A stretch of 64,000 nucleotides of DNA from Glaciecola blandensis (GTDB taxonomy: Bacteria > Pseudomonadota > Gammaproteobacteria > Enterobacterales > Alteromonadaceae), in the NCBI RefSeq assembly GCF_031846165.1, contig NZ_JAVRIE010000003.1, positions 248,001-312,000 on the forward strand, given 5' to 3'. This document shows, piece by piece, positions 33,910 through 43,493 of this stretch. The stretch's first letter is position 1. The number at the start of each line of letters is the position of its first letter. Under the pieces are notes generated by a model. The model saw only the letters and a program-made list of their open reading frames with translations, searched no databases and was not told where the DNA came from. The translations under genes were made by a program, and so were the position numbers.

Positions 33910-35123
33910 TCCCTTACGGCAAGCATCATGTTGATAGCGACGATATTGACGCTGTCGTCGATGTATTAGAAAACCATTTTCTGACGCAGGGCACCAAAGT
34001 GCCTGAGTTTGAACAAGCCTTATGTGATTACACGGGCGCAAAATATTGCACTGCTGTGAACAGCGCAACATCTGGTTTGCATGTCGCTTGTCTTGCCGCA
34101 GGCGTCGAGGCTGGCGATCTTGTGTGGAGCACGCCTAACTCCTTTGTTGCATCGGCAAATTGCGCATTGTATTGCAATGCGAAGGTCGATTTTATCGATA
34201 TGGACCCTGCCACGCGTAACATTGATATCGAAAAATTAGCGAAAAGAGTGAACGCAGCCAAACGGGATAATGCCTTACCAAAAGCTATTATCGTCGTTCA
34301 TTTTGCAGGATTTAGTTGCGATATGCAGCGAATTTCGAGATTACTAAAGGACACTGATGTTGTCTTGATTGAGGATGCTGCACATGGTTTGGGCGGTTCT
34401 TATCACGGCAAAAAAATTGGCTCATGTGAGTTTTCGGACATGTCCGTATTGAGCTTCCATCCAGTGAAAAGCATTACCACCGCAGAAGGTGGCGCAGTGA
34501 TGACCAATAGTGCTGAGCTCGCAGAGCGCTTGGTTTTATTTGCCAAGCATGGCGTCACGCGGAATCAAGATTTATTCGAAGGTAGCCCAGAAGCCCTACT
34601 GCAGCAAGGCCCGTGGTATTACCAACAGTTAACATTAGGCTACAACTATCGATTGAGTGATATGCAAGCCGCCCTGGGTATTTCTCAGCTTAAGAAGCTT
34701 GATGGCTTTGTTGCAGCGCGACAAAAGTGTGCTGACTTTTATTTTGAGAAGCTAAAAGGTCTGCCGGTCGTCCTGCCAATTGACGAAAAACAAACGACTA
34801 CGACAAATGAGAAAGGCAATCAAAGTGGTTGGCATCTATTCATGATTGAATTGCTCGATGATGAGAATTGCGAAAACGCAGAAGCGATATCCGCTAAACG
34901 AAAACACGTTTTTGAGCAGTTACAACTGAAAGGAATTGGCGTTAACGTACATTACATTCCAATTCATTTGCATCCTTATTATCAATCCTTAGGCTTTAAA
35001 GCTGGTGATTATCCGTGTGCTGAACGGTTTTATAATAGAGCCATTACCCTTCCTCTTTATCCAAGCTTAACTGAACAAGAACAACAAAAAGTAGTGGACA
35101 CCTTAACGGAGATATTGCAGTGA
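33906..35123 (+). CDS. pseC: UDP-4-amino-sugar aminotransferase PseC
   Basis: PseC transaminates the PseB product to UDP-4-amino-4,6-dideoxy-N-acetyl-altrosamine using PLP. The 405-residue DegT/DnrJ/EryC1-family protein starts 'IPYGKHHVDSDDIDAVVDVLENHFLTQGTKVPEFEQALCDYTGAKYCTAVNSATSGLHVACLAAGV'. It contains 'VLSFHPVKSITTAEGGAVMTN' with the Schiff-base Lys, and 'NYRLSDMQAALGISQLKKLD'. Overlaps on both sides (four bases each) show a compact operon. Confidence 0.95.
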   Translation: MIPYGKHHVDSDDIDAVVDVLENHFLTQGTKVPEFEQALCDYTGAKYCTAVNSATSGLHVACLAAGVEAGDLVWSTPNSFVASANCALYCNAKVDFIDMDPATRNIDIEKLAKRVNAAKRDNALPKAIIVVHFAGFSCDMQRISRLLKDTDVVLIEDAAHGLGGSYHGKKIGSCEFSDMSVLSFHPVKSITTAEGGAVMTNSAELAERLVLFAKHGVTRNQDLFEGSPEALLQQGPWYYQQLTLGYNYRLSDMQAALGISQLKKLDGFVAARQKCADFYFEKLKGLPVVLPIDEKQTTTTNEKGNQSGWHLFMIELLDDENCENAEAISAKRKHVFEQLQLKGIGVNVHYIPIHLHPYYQSLGFKAGDYPCAERFYNRAITLPLYPSLTEQEQQKVVDTLTEILQ

Positions 35124-35824
35124 AGATAGCAGTGATCCCGGCACGAGGCGGGAGTAAGCGTATTCCCAAGAAGAACATAAAAGCATTTGCTGGACAGCCC
35201 CTCATCGCTTATTCAATAAAAGCGGCACAAGAAAGCGGGCTGTTTGATGACATTATCGTATCTACAGATGATGAAGCGATTGCTGAGCTTGCCAAACAAT
35301 ATGGTGCAAAAGTGCCTTTCATGAGACCTGATGTACTTTCCGATGATATGACAGGCACGCGTCCGGTGACAAACCATGCTATAGAGTGGTACCGAGACAA
35401 TATCGCGACACCCACATTCTGCTGCTGCATTTATGCAACGGCACCTTTTTTACAAGCAAAGTATCTTCAGCATGGGCTTCAAGGTTTACTTGATGATCCG
35501 AGTAAGGGCTTCGCATATTCAGTCACTAGCTTTCCTTTTCCGATCCAGCGAGCATTGTTCCTAAAAGAAAACTACGCTTTCCCAGCATTTCAAGAAGATA
35601 TTTATAAGCGCTCACAGGACTTGCCAGAAGCGTATCATGACGCTGGGCAGTTTTATTGGGGCACTACCGAAGATTACTTAAGCCCAAAAGCTATTTTCTC
35701 TGAACACGGTATTCCTGTTGTATTGCCGAGACATTTAGTGCAAGACATTGATACACCCGAAGACTGGGACAGAGCTGAATTGATGTATCAAGCATATATG
35801 ATGTCGAAGGCTGCAAAGTCATGA
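35120..35824 (+). CDS. pseF: Pseudaminic acid cytidylyltransferase PseF
   Basis: PseF activates pseudaminic acid with CTP to CMP-Pse, the donor for Maf. The 234-residue protein has the CMP-nonulosonate synthetase signature 'MKIAVIPARGGSKRIPKKNIKAFAGQPLIAYSIKAAQESGLFDDIIVSTDDEAIAELAKQYGA', then 'RPDVLSDDMTGT' and 'YHDAGQFYWG'. The latter is typical of PseF and not NeuA. It overlaps the neighbours by four bases on each side. Confidence 0.93.
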   Translation: MKIAVIPARGGSKRIPKKNIKAFAGQPLIAYSIKAAQESGLFDDIIVSTDDEAIAELAKQYGAKVPFMRPDVLSDDMTGTRPVTNHAIEWYRDNIATPTFCCCIYATAPFLQAKYLQHGLQGLLDDPSKGFAYSVTSFPFPIQRALFLKENYAFPAFQEDIYKRSQDLPEAYHDAGQFYWGTTEDYLSPKAIFSEHGIPVVLPRHLVQDIDTPEDWDRAELMYQAYMMSKAAKS

Positions 35825-36828
35825 GCGGCGAAAACAAAGAAAAAATTCTAGTGATCAGAATGCTAGGACTCGGTGATGTCACCTGTATTGGCCTGCCAGC
35901 TGTTCGCTATCTTAAGCGCAAACATCCTGAGGCAGACATTCATGTATTAAGTTATGCAGCCGGAAAAGAAATGATGGCACTGGCTGAACCGGGCATAAAA
36001 ACCTTTGGCTTGGATAAAGGAGAGTGGCCGGAAGATATTATTCAAGCCATGGAGTCGTTCTTAGGTTTAGCTGAACAAATTATAGGTGAGGCTTACACAA
36101 AAATCATCAACTTGGATACTTGGTTTATGCCTTGTTTCTTGGCGCGTTTTCTAAAGGATGCTGGCGAGCCGGTGCAAGGCAACTATATTGGCATGTCTAT
36201 CGCAGACCTTATCGACCAATTTCAGAATCAAACGCTGCAACCTTCGTTTGTGAACGACCCTAGTCATTATATGCAAAGCACTTGGTTTAGTATGATGCGG
36301 TGGCACACTACTTGGTGGGAGACTGATTACTTGCCAGAGGGTGGGTATCCTGAATTTTATCTAAAAACATGTTGTGGTTGGCAAGACTTAACACTCGATA
36401 TGCAAATCGATGTTACTCAAGATCGTGCTCTTGCCAAAAAACGGAAACAAAAAAAGGTGATTGCCCTAGCAACTGAAGCAAGAACATCAGAACGCAGTTA
36501 TCCTTATGCTGAGGCACTTAAAAACGCGCTTCAACTCGCCGGTTTTGAGGTGTGGTCTCAGTTTGATGGTACACAATCCCTGCGAGATACTCTCGCTATG
36601 CTGAAGTCCAGTGATTTGCTAATTTCAGTGCCATCAGCACCTCAGTGGATGGCCACTGCGGTGAACTGTCCCTGCATGATTATCAGTGGTACGGTTGACC
36701 CTAGAACTTTAATGCCGGATTACGCCACAGACATGTCACATCAACCAGCGGAAGTCGAAAGTTTAGTCGAGGGTGTGTTGAGTATATTTGATGGTAGTGT
36801 TGATGGTGCAAAAGAAAATACCTATTGA
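35821..36828 (+). CDS. GT9 (heptosyltransferase-like) glycosyltransferase
   Basis: The 335-residue protein resembles ADP-heptose-type glycosyltransferases of family GT9. It begins 'KILVIRMLGLGDVTCIGLPAVRYLKRKHPEADIHVLSYAAGKEMM', the N-terminal Rossmann half. The C-terminal half has 'IALATEARTSERSYPYAEALKNALQLAGFEVWSQFDGTQSLRDTLAMLKSSDLLISVPSAPQWMATAVNCPCMIISG' where the donor binds. No membrane segment was seen. Within the pseudaminic acid operon it may extend the flagellin glycan. Donor and acceptor are not readable from sequence. It overlaps pseF by four bases; a 112 bp gap follows. Confidence 0.72.
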   Translation: MSGENKEKILVIRMLGLGDVTCIGLPAVRYLKRKHPEADIHVLSYAAGKEMMALAEPGIKTFGLDKGEWPEDIIQAMESFLGLAEQIIGEAYTKIINLDTWFMPCFLARFLKDAGEPVQGNYIGMSIADLIDQFQNQTLQPSFVNDPSHYMQSTWFSMMRWHTTWWETDYLPEGGYPEFYLKTCCGWQDLTLDMQIDVTQDRALAKKRKQKKVIALATEARTSERSYPYAEALKNALQLAGFEVWSQFDGTQSLRDTLAMLKSSDLLISVPSAPQWMATAVNCPCMIISGTVDPRTLMPDYATDMSHQPAEVESLVEGVLSIFDGSVDGAKENTY

Positions 36829-36940
36829 GTAGATATAGGCCATTAAGAAAGGCCATTTAGAAAGTAAAACAGCGTCAAGTTTATTAATTCATTAAGAGAG
36901 TCATTCGAGTGAGCTCTCTAAGCGCAAAAGGACCAGTAAT

Positions 36941-38056
36941 ATGTCGGGCAAATTAGACACACAACACGAAAACGCAGCACAAGCGACGATTCGTATTGGT
37001 GATGACGATTTATTCGTAGACATCGGAAAAGGCCACAAGCCTTTCATCATTGCTGAGTTGAGCGGCAATCATAGCCAAGATTTTGCCTTAGCTAAAAAGA
37101 TGGTGCACGAAGCAGCAAAAGCAGGGGCACATGCTATAAAGCTACAAACCTACACAGCCAGCAGCATGACCTTAGACCTTGACTCCGGTGACTTCGTTAT
37201 TCAGGAAAAAGACAGTTTATGGGCTGGAGAAAAACTGTTTGATTTATATGGTAAAGCATCCACGCCTTACGAGTGGCATGCAGAGCTCTTTGCACTGGCA
37301 AATAGTCTGGGGATGCTGGCATTTAGCTCCCCATTCGACGAAGATGCAGTGGATTTTTTAACAAGTTTAAATGTTCCTTGTTTTAAAATTGCATCATTTG
37401 AATTGACTGATATTCCCCTTATTCGCAAAGTCGCGAAGCAAGGTAAACCGATGATTATGTCGACTGGCATGGCAACGGTCAGCGAAATTGAAGAAGCGGT
37501 AAAAACAGCTAAATCTGAGGGTTGCGAGCAGATTATTTTGTTAAAATGCACGAGTACTTACCCAGCATTGCCGGAAAACACTAATTTAGTCACCATTCCA
37601 AACATGCGAACCACATTCGATTGCCAAGTAGGCTTATCTGACCATACTGCAGGTATTGGTGTGTCTGTAGCGAGCGTTGCTTTCGGTGCAAGTGTTATTG
37701 AAAAGCATTTTGTTTTATCACGAGATGCCGGTGGCGTAGATGCTGAGTTTTCAATGGAACCAAACGAACTGGCTCAATTGGTGTCTGAAACTGAACGTGT
37801 TCATCAAGCCATGGGCAAAGTAACTTATGGTGGCAGCCAAGCAGAAGAAAAATCTAAGCAGTATCGTCGTTCTATTTATATCTGCAAACCAATCAAAGCG
37901 GGTGAAACTCTGAGCAGAGAACATGTGAAAATTGTTCGCCCAGCGCATGGCTTAGCGCCTAAACATCTTGATACGGTTGTGGGTTCGATCGCGAAGGAAG
38001 ATATGCATATAGGGACTCCGCTAAGCTGGGCACTGATTTCTACACAGGGTTCGTAA
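36941..38056 (+). CDS. pseI: Pseudaminic acid synthase PseI
   Basis: PseI condenses the deacylated hexose with phosphoenolpyruvate to give pseudaminic acid. The 371-residue protein has the NeuB-type TIM barrel: 'FIIAELSGNHSQDFALAKKMVHEAAKAGAHAIKLQTYTASSMTLDL', 'KIASFELTDIPLIRKVAKQGKPMIMSTGMATVSEIEEAV' and 'LSDHTAGIGVSVASVAFGASVIEKHFVLSRDAGGVDAEFSMEP'. A C-terminal SAF (antifreeze-like) domain follows (from about 295). 'ELSGNHSQ' fits PseI better than NeuB, which has 'EIGxNH'. It starts a second block after a 112 bp gap holding only short repeats (AGGCCATT twice) and no promoter I recognise. Confidence 0.94.
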   Translation: MSGKLDTQHENAAQATIRIGDDDLFVDIGKGHKPFIIAELSGNHSQDFALAKKMVHEAAKAGAHAIKLQTYTASSMTLDLDSGDFVIQEKDSLWAGEKLFDLYGKASTPYEWHAELFALANSLGMLAFSSPFDEDAVDFLTSLNVPCFKIASFELTDIPLIRKVAKQGKPMIMSTGMATVSEIEEAVKTAKSEGCEQIILLKCTSTYPALPENTNLVTIPNMRTTFDCQVGLSDHTAGIGVSVASVAFGASVIEKHFVLSRDAGGVDAEFSMEPNELAQLVSETERVHQAMGKVTYGGSQAEEKSKQYRRSIYICKPIKAGETLSREHVKIVRPAHGLAPKHLDTVVGSIAKEDMHIGTPLSWALISTQGS

Positions 38057-38062
38057 AACGTC

Positions 38063-39202
38063 ATGCAGCTAATATTCCGAGTCGAAGGTAATCAACAAGC
38101 GGGGCTTGGCCATCTAATGCGGTGCTTTGCTCTCGCACAGGCTGCTCAAGAAGCACACATCGAGTTTACATTTGTTTGTACCGAGTCAACTCAGCGCTTT
38201 TTACAAAGCCGTCACCAATGGCAGGGTAACACTGCACTTATTCCAAATGGTGCCAGCATTGATGATGAAATTAATATTATTCAGGGGCTCTTCGCTGCAA
38301 AACAGGGAAAGGATACCATCAACAATAAGCCTGTATTTTTGGTACTAGATGGCTATCAGTTTGACTACGATTATCAAACAAAACTCAAATCCGCAGACCT
38401 CCCTTTTGCTTACTTTGATGATATCAATACCTTCTTAGCCAATGGCCAACAACACCTAGCCAATATTATTATTAATGGCGCGCCTTCTGCCACAGAACTC
38501 GGTTATGAGCAAAATGCGAGTACTAGTCTTTTGTTGTTAGGCGATGCTTATCAAGCTTTGCGTCTGGAATTTTTGGACTTAGCCCCTATCCCTATTTCTG
38601 AGCGTCATTCTATGCTTATCTCATTTGGTGGTGCAGATGCACAAAACCACTCCTTACATTTACTCGCTGCATTAAGTGCCTTGCGAGTAGAAATACCAGT
38701 GCGAGTAGTGACAGGCGCCGCGTATGCAAATACAGGCGAATTGGATGCATGTATTAGACAAGGTCGCATAGAATCACACGATCAAGCTTTCGATATCTCT
38801 ATGCCTGTGCAGCATGTTCATGATGCTCAAGACATGGCCGATATGATGCTGCATAGCAAGTTAGCGGTGTGTGCTGCTGGAGGTAGTCAATTTGAGCTAC
38901 TCCATTGTTACACTCCAAGCTTTTTGCTAGTGGTGGCTGACAACCAATACCCGGCGACGCAAAAGGCAAGCCAGCAAGGCTGGTGTGAAGCTGTTGATTG
39001 GCGAAAAGAGCCGGTCACTTGGGACGATTACTTAGCCCTAGCAACACAGCTTTCACTTGCGTTCGATCAAGACAAGGCGCTAGAAAAATCGCAGCAGATG
39101 GCTATTGAACAGATGCAAGGGCGACAAGCGCAAGGCTTTGGTATACACAACATACTTGACGCGTGTATCGCGCAAGCTAAGTTTGTGGCGAACGAACAAT
39201 GA
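38063..39202 (+). CDS. pseG: UDP-sugar hydrolase PseG
   Basis: PseG removes UDP from the bis-N-acetylated altrose before the PseI step. The 379-residue protein has the MurG-like fold with 'FRVEGNQQAGLGHLMRCFALAQAAQEAHIEFTFVC' and the catalytic-type His in 'GLGHLMRC'. It also has 'FLVLDGYQFDYDYQTKLKS', 'LISFGGADAQNHSLHLLAAL' and 'AVCAAGGSQFELLHCYTPSFLLVVADNQ'. It is slightly longer than Campylobacter PseG (about 274 residues as a stand-alone protein), with an extended C-terminus. It overlaps pseH by four bases. Confidence 0.9.
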   Translation: MQLIFRVEGNQQAGLGHLMRCFALAQAAQEAHIEFTFVCTESTQRFLQSRHQWQGNTALIPNGASIDDEINIIQGLFAAKQGKDTINNKPVFLVLDGYQFDYDYQTKLKSADLPFAYFDDINTFLANGQQHLANIIINGAPSATELGYEQNASTSLLLLGDAYQALRLEFLDLAPIPISERHSMLISFGGADAQNHSLHLLAALSALRVEIPVRVVTGAAYANTGELDACIRQGRIESHDQAFDISMPVQHVHDAQDMADMMLHSKLAVCAAGGSQFELLHCYTPSFLLVVADNQYPATQKASQQGWCEAVDWRKEPVTWDDYLALATQLSLAFDQDKALEKSQQMAIEQMQGRQAQGFGIHNILDACIAQAKFVANEQ

Positions 39203-39786
39203 TAAAACATGAATTGAGTGGTTATGGGCTTGTGCTTCGCCCGATTGAAGAAAAAGATTTAGTACAATTGTTAGCGTGGCGAAACCGTGAAGATATCCGC
39301 AGTATGATGAAGTCACAAGACATCATTTCGATGTCAGATCATTTGGCTTGGTTTGAAGGCTTAGCGAATAAACCACACGTCCAACATTTTGCAGTGTGCT
39401 ATAAAGGAACGTTGATTGGTGCGGCTAATATCATGACTGAGTCTGATAGTTTAAGCCTATGTCAACATGTTGAGCCTGGCTTATATATTGGTGATGAGAA
39501 GTATCGTGGCAACATCCTTGCCTTTGCCCCCAGCTTAGTGCTGAACGATTACTGTTTTGACACCTTGAATGTGAGCTCCTTAACGGCGACGGTGCATCAC
39601 AATAATTCACAAGCGATTTCCTATAACGAAAAGTTAGGCTATCGAATTGCTAAGCGTGGAGACTGGTTAACAATGACATTAAACATTGAGGACTATCTTG
39701 AGGCGACTAAAATGGTAAGGCGTTTTCTTTCACGCAGCAACACAAACAAAAAACCACAAAAGAACGATAAGAAGGATGAGGCATGA
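39199..39786 (+). CDS. pseH: GNAT N-acyltransferase PseH
   Basis: PseH N-acylates the 4-amino group of the UDP-sugar made by PseC. The 195-residue protein has the GNAT fold with 'LVLRPIEEKDLVQLLAWRNREDIRSMMKSQDIIS', 'HLAWFEGLANKPHVQHFAVCYKGTLIGAANIM' and 'SSLTATVHHNNSQAISYNEKLGYRI'. The terminal 25 residues are very basic (RSNTNKKPQKNDKKDE). It directly precedes a dedicated acyl carrier protein with a four-base overlap, so it might use an acyl-ACP donor and not acetyl-CoA (inference). Confidence 0.88.
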   Translation: MIKHELSGYGLVLRPIEEKDLVQLLAWRNREDIRSMMKSQDIISMSDHLAWFEGLANKPHVQHFAVCYKGTLIGAANIMTESDSLSLCQHVEPGLYIGDEKYRGNILAFAPSLVLNDYCFDTLNVSSLTATVHHNNSQAISYNEKLGYRIAKRGDWLTMTLNIEDYLEATKMVRRFLSRSNTNKKPQKNDKKDEA

Positions 39787-40025
39787 GCACAAACACTGAA
39801 AAACTAGAGGCGGCATTCGTCACCGCTTTGGATATTGACGCGAGTGCCGTCACCGATGACTTGGCTTACAATAGTATCGAGCAATGGGATTCCACGGCAC
39901 ACATGATTTTGATTGCTGAATTAGAAGATCAATTTGATGTGATGCTAGATACCGACGATATTATCGACATGAGTTCGGTTGGCAAAGCCAAAGAAATACT
40001 AGGTAAATATGAGCTTAGTTTCTAA
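39783..40025 (+). CDS. Acyl carrier protein
   Basis: The 80-residue acidic protein has the ACP four-helix pattern and the phosphopantetheine serine in a DSTAH motif ('EQWDSTAHMILIAELEDQFDVMLDTDDIIDMSSVGKAKEILGKY'), rather than the DSL of the housekeeping ACP. It overlaps the next gene by 17 bases and pseH by four. It is a dedicated ACP for the acyl cassette (SDR, AMP-ligase, LuxE-like, LuxC-like) in this flagellin-modification island. Confidence 0.9.
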   Translation: MSTNTEKLEAAFVTALDIDASAVTDDLAYNSIEQWDSTAHMILIAELEDQFDVMLDTDDIIDMSSVGKAKEILGKYELSF

Positions 40026-40776
40026 GGATAAAGCCCCAGCTATTCTCATCACAGGAGCAAGTGGCGGTATTGGTCTTGCTACCCTCATCGCGTGCTTAAA
40101 AGAAAATTGGCACGTGTTTGCTGCATGCCGCGATGAAAAAAAGTTAAAAGAAACGCTGGCTAGTGCAGATATCAGTGCTTCGGATATTGAGCATCATCTC
40201 ACCGTGCTCACTTACGATGTATCAGATCAAGAGGCAGTGAAACAGGCGTTTAGACAAATTCAACAATCACCATTCTCACTCTATGGCTTAGTCAATAATG
40301 CTGGTGTGATGTTGGACAGTATGCTCGGTATGACATCGCTAGCGCAATTTGAGCAGCAGCTTTTGGTGAATGTCACAGCTTGCTTTCAACACTTGCAACT
40401 GGCAAGTCGACTCATGACCAAACAGAAACAAGGCAGCATTATAAACGTAAGTTCGGTTGTTGGTCTCGACGGAGCCTCTGGACAAGTCGCTTATAGTACC
40501 AGTAAGGCTGCGCTTTTAGGTATGACTAAATCGGCTGCAAAGGAGCTCGCTAAGCTCAATATAAGAGTCAATGCGGTCGCACCGGGTTTCATCGAAACGC
40601 CATTGACGGATGCTTATCAAGATGAAAAACGCCAGGCGGTGCTTAACAATGTGGGTATGAAACGTGCTGGCACCGCCAATGAAATTGCTGCCACCATCGT
40701 CCATCTTCTGCGCTCGGACAGCGCTTACATAACTGGCCAATGTATCCGTGTTGATGGCCTGATGACCGTTGCTTAA
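40009..40776 (+). CDS. Short-chain dehydrogenase, FabG-like ketoreductase
   Basis: The 255-residue SDR has the NAD(P) loop 'LITGASGGIGLATL', 'NNAGVMLD', and catalytic Ser and Tyr-x3-Lys in 'SIINVSSVVGLDGASGQVAYSTSKAALLGMTKSAAKELAKLNIRVNAVAPGFIETPLTD'. This closely follows 3-oxoacyl-ACP reductases. Its start lies inside the ACP gene, which supports joint function on an ACP-bound acyl chain. Confidence 0.88.
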   Translation: MSLVSKDKAPAILITGASGGIGLATLIACLKENWHVFAACRDEKKLKETLASADISASDIEHHLTVLTYDVSDQEAVKQAFRQIQQSPFSLYGLVNNAGVMLDSMLGMTSLAQFEQQLLVNVTACFQHLQLASRLMTKQKQGSIINVSSVVGLDGASGQVAYSTSKAALLGMTKSAAKELAKLNIRVNAVAPGFIETPLTDAYQDEKRQAVLNNVGMKRAGTANEIAATIVHLLRSDSAYITGQCIRVDGLMTVA

Positions 40777-40779
40777 AAG

Positions 40780-42348
40780 ATGACTTACTTCTATCAAAAC
40801 CTAAAACAGTTTGGTGATAGTATTGCCTTGATTCAAGGTGATGCAGAACTCAGCTATAGCGGTTTGGCAAAGCAGGTTGAAGAGAGAGCGCTAGCGATTC
40901 AAAACGCAGTTGAGCAGTCAATGAGCGATATGGGCTTGAATGGCTCAGAAGCAGACCAACCACCCAAGCGCTTGGTCGGCATGATTGCTGATAATTCAGT
41001 AGCCAGCGTAGTGAATTATTTAGCGCTACTGTCACAAAATTACGCAATCCTTTTTATTAGCGAAGCACAACTTGAGACGCATCAGAAAAATGTTGATAAA
41101 GCACACAATAGAGAAACGCAGCCGCTTGACGTGATCAGTGCATATCAAATTCGAGTGGTGATACACGAAGAAACGTTTCATACTTTGCATCCTCAAAGTG
41201 CCAAAGATAATAGCGATACGCAAACTATGTTGCCGAGTATACAAGACAATGTTGCGCTATTACTCAGCACCTCGGGTAGCACGGGTACGAGTAAACAAGT
41301 GGTCCTTTCTTACGATAATCTACAAGCTAATTGCGACAGTATTTGTGCTTATTTACCCATCGAAAAGTCTGACGTGACCATTACCACTTTACCCTTCAAT
41401 TATTCCTATGGTTTATCTATCATAAATACTCATTTAGCGGTGGGAGCGAGTATTGTTCTGACCTCACTCTCAGTAATGCAGAGAGAGTTTTGGCAAACAT
41501 TTGAACGACATGCAGTCACGAGTTTTGGTGGTGTACCGCATAGTTATGAAATGCTCTTGCGCTTAAAGTTTACGTCTATGGCGCTACCCAGTCTGAAATA
41601 TTTTACTCAAGCCGGTGGCAAATTAAGCCCTGATAGGGTGAAACAGCTTGCAAGCTACGCGAGCGATAATCACAAGTCATTTTTTGTTATGTATGGGCAA
41701 ACTGAAGCGACAGCTAGAATGGCATACGCTGACCATATCAAACTCTTGGCCAAACCAGAGACAATTGGCAAAGCGATACCCAATACCAGACTTCGCGTAG
41801 AAGGCGATGAGCTTGTGTTTACAGGTGAAAATGTGATGTTGGGTTATGCAAACTCCTGCCGTGACTTGGCGTCATTGCCTGGCGTTGCATTACTGCACAC
41901 CGGTGATCTTGCTTATGAAGATGATGACGGTGATTTTTTTATCACCGGCAGAAGTAAGCGCATTGTTAAGTTATTCGGTGAGCGTTTAAGTTTAGATGCC
42001 TTGCAAAATTCTTTGCAAAGCGCTCTGCAACGATGTGCCGATTCGCACACCTTGCGTAATATGATTGAACATGTATTTTGTGTCGGTGATGATAAACGTT
42101 TGCACATTGCAGTCGTGGTGAGCAGCGTGGCAAAACAGAGCGACGCTGATATAGAGCTAATCTTGAATACGCTCAAGCAGTATATGCGAAACCTGAATAT
42201 CCATGCGAGCGCAATGAAGTATCACATCATCAATGAAACCCCGTTAACCTCAAATGGTAAGGTTGATTACCCTGGTTTGCTGGCCAGTTTGCAAAGTCAG
42301 CAGGTAGCAAGCAGGTCAGCGACAGGACAGGCAGGAGAGCAGTCTTGA
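40780..42348 (+). CDS. AMP-dependent acyl ligase
   Basis: This 522-residue ANL-superfamily adenylate-forming enzyme has the P-loop-like 'ALLLSTSGSTGTSKQVVLSYDNLQANCDSI', 'ITTLPFNYSYGLSIINTHLAVGASIVL', 'FFVMYGQTEATARMAY', 'LLHTGDLAYEDDDGDFFITGRSKRIVKLFGERLSLDAL' and a C-terminal Lys in 'TPLTSNGKVDYPGL'. It should activate a carboxylic acid as acyl-AMP and load it on the ACP or CoA. The overlap of four bases with the LuxE-like gene indicates coupling. Confidence 0.88.
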   Translation: MTYFYQNLKQFGDSIALIQGDAELSYSGLAKQVEERALAIQNAVEQSMSDMGLNGSEADQPPKRLVGMIADNSVASVVNYLALLSQNYAILFISEAQLETHQKNVDKAHNRETQPLDVISAYQIRVVIHEETFHTLHPQSAKDNSDTQTMLPSIQDNVALLLSTSGSTGTSKQVVLSYDNLQANCDSICAYLPIEKSDVTITTLPFNYSYGLSIINTHLAVGASIVLTSLSVMQREFWQTFERHAVTSFGGVPHSYEMLLRLKFTSMALPSLKYFTQAGGKLSPDRVKQLASYASDNHKSFFVMYGQTEATARMAYADHIKLLAKPETIGKAIPNTRLRVEGDELVFTGENVMLGYANSCRDLASLPGVALLHTGDLAYEDDDGDFFITGRSKRIVKLFGERLSLDALQNSLQSALQRCADSHTLRNMIEHVFCVGDDKRLHIAVVVSSVAKQSDADIELILNTLKQYMRNLNIHASAMKYHIINETPLTSNGKVDYPGLLASLQSQQVASRSATGQAGEQS

Positions 42349-43493
42349 GTTTCGATAGCACCGACAATATTGCAAGTGAAGATCCAGCAAAAAAAGCGGC
42401 ATACGAAGCTTACCTGCAAGGCTTTCAGAGCCTGTTGGAAACTGCGCCTTTTTCATTGAGTAAATTTGCAAAAGATAAGCTATTAGGTGCCGTGATCAAA
42501 GATTTGCATGAATACCATACTACCCAGTGTCTTGCGTTTAAGCATATTCATCAAGCTATCGAGTTTTCGTCAAACTCACAAAATGATCTATTGTTGCCGT
42601 CAATTCCTATGCTTGCCGTTCGCCTATTCAAACAGCATGAACTGAGCAGTATTGAATCAGAGGCTATTTTCAAAGTACTCAGTTCTTCAGGGACGAGTGG
42701 CCAAACACCTGCAAGAATACTACTTGATCGTGATACCAGTGCACGGCAATCCAAAGTCTTAGTGAATATCATGCAAACCATACTGGGTAAGCAACGTTTG
42801 CCGATGCTAGTTATTGACAGTGAATCAGTTGCGCGCGGCCGAGCAGGCTTCAGTGCGAGAACCGCAGGGATACAAGGTTTATCTTTTTTCGGGCGCAAAC
42901 ATACCTATGCTCTAAATGAAGACATGAGCCCTAACTGGCAGGCTATTGAGGCGTTCTTTGCAGCACATGGCAAAGGTCCTGTTCTCATCTTTGGCTTTAC
43001 CTTTATGATTTGGCAATATTTGATCAAGCAAGCGAAGCAAGATAAAAGGCAATTCGCGGCTGAAAAAGCGCTGATAATTCACAGCGGTGGGTGGAAAAAA
43101 TTAGAAGCAGAAAAAGTCGACAATGCCACCTTTAAAAAGGCATGCGAAAGCATGATAGCCGGCAGCCAAGTGCATAACTTTTATGGTATGGCGGAGCAGG
43201 TAGGTAGCATATTCATTGAGTGTCCATTAGGTCACTTACATGCGCCTAACATGGCCGAGGTCTTAATTCGCCGACCACATAACTTGAGTCTTGCCGAACA
43301 TGGAGAAACGGGGATCATTGAGGTACTTTCAGCCTTACCTAGTTCTTATCCAGGACACGCTATTTTAACTGAAGATATGGGCCGCATATTAGGTGAAGAC
43401 GATTGCCCATGCGGTTGGAAGGGTAAATACTTTGAAGTTTTGGGTCGTATCCCGAAGGTCGAGGTGAGAGGGTGTAGTGACACGCATGGATAA
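42345..43493 (+). CDS. LuxE-like acyl-protein synthetase
   Basis: The 382-residue protein resembles LuxE, the ATP-dependent acyl-protein synthetase of the bioluminescence fatty-acid reductase complex. It has 'FKVLSSSGTSGQTPARILLDRDTSARQSKVLVNIMQTILGKQRLPMLVIDSES', 'LIIHSGGWKKLEAEKV', 'VHNFYGMAEQVGSIFIECPLGHLHAP' and 'ILTEDMGRILGEDDCPCGWKGKYFEVLGRIPKVEVRGCSDTH'. No luciferase genes (luxAB) are present. LuxE and LuxC homologues are found in flagellin-modification clusters of other marine gammaproteobacteria such as Shewanella. It overlaps the next gene by 17 bases. Confidence 0.87.
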   Translation: MSFDSTDNIASEDPAKKAAYEAYLQGFQSLLETAPFSLSKFAKDKLLGAVIKDLHEYHTTQCLAFKHIHQAIEFSSNSQNDLLLPSIPMLAVRLFKQHELSSIESEAIFKVLSSSGTSGQTPARILLDRDTSARQSKVLVNIMQTILGKQRLPMLVIDSESVARGRAGFSARTAGIQGLSFFGRKHTYALNEDMSPNWQAIEAFFAAHGKGPVLIFGFTFMIWQYLIKQAKQDKRQFAAEKALIIHSGGWKKLEAEKVDNATFKKACESMIAGSQVHNFYGMAEQVGSIFIECPLGHLHAPNMAEVLIRRPHNLSLAEHGETGIIEVLSALPSSYPGHAILTEDMGRILGEDDCPCGWKGKYFEVLGRIPKVEVRGCSDTHG

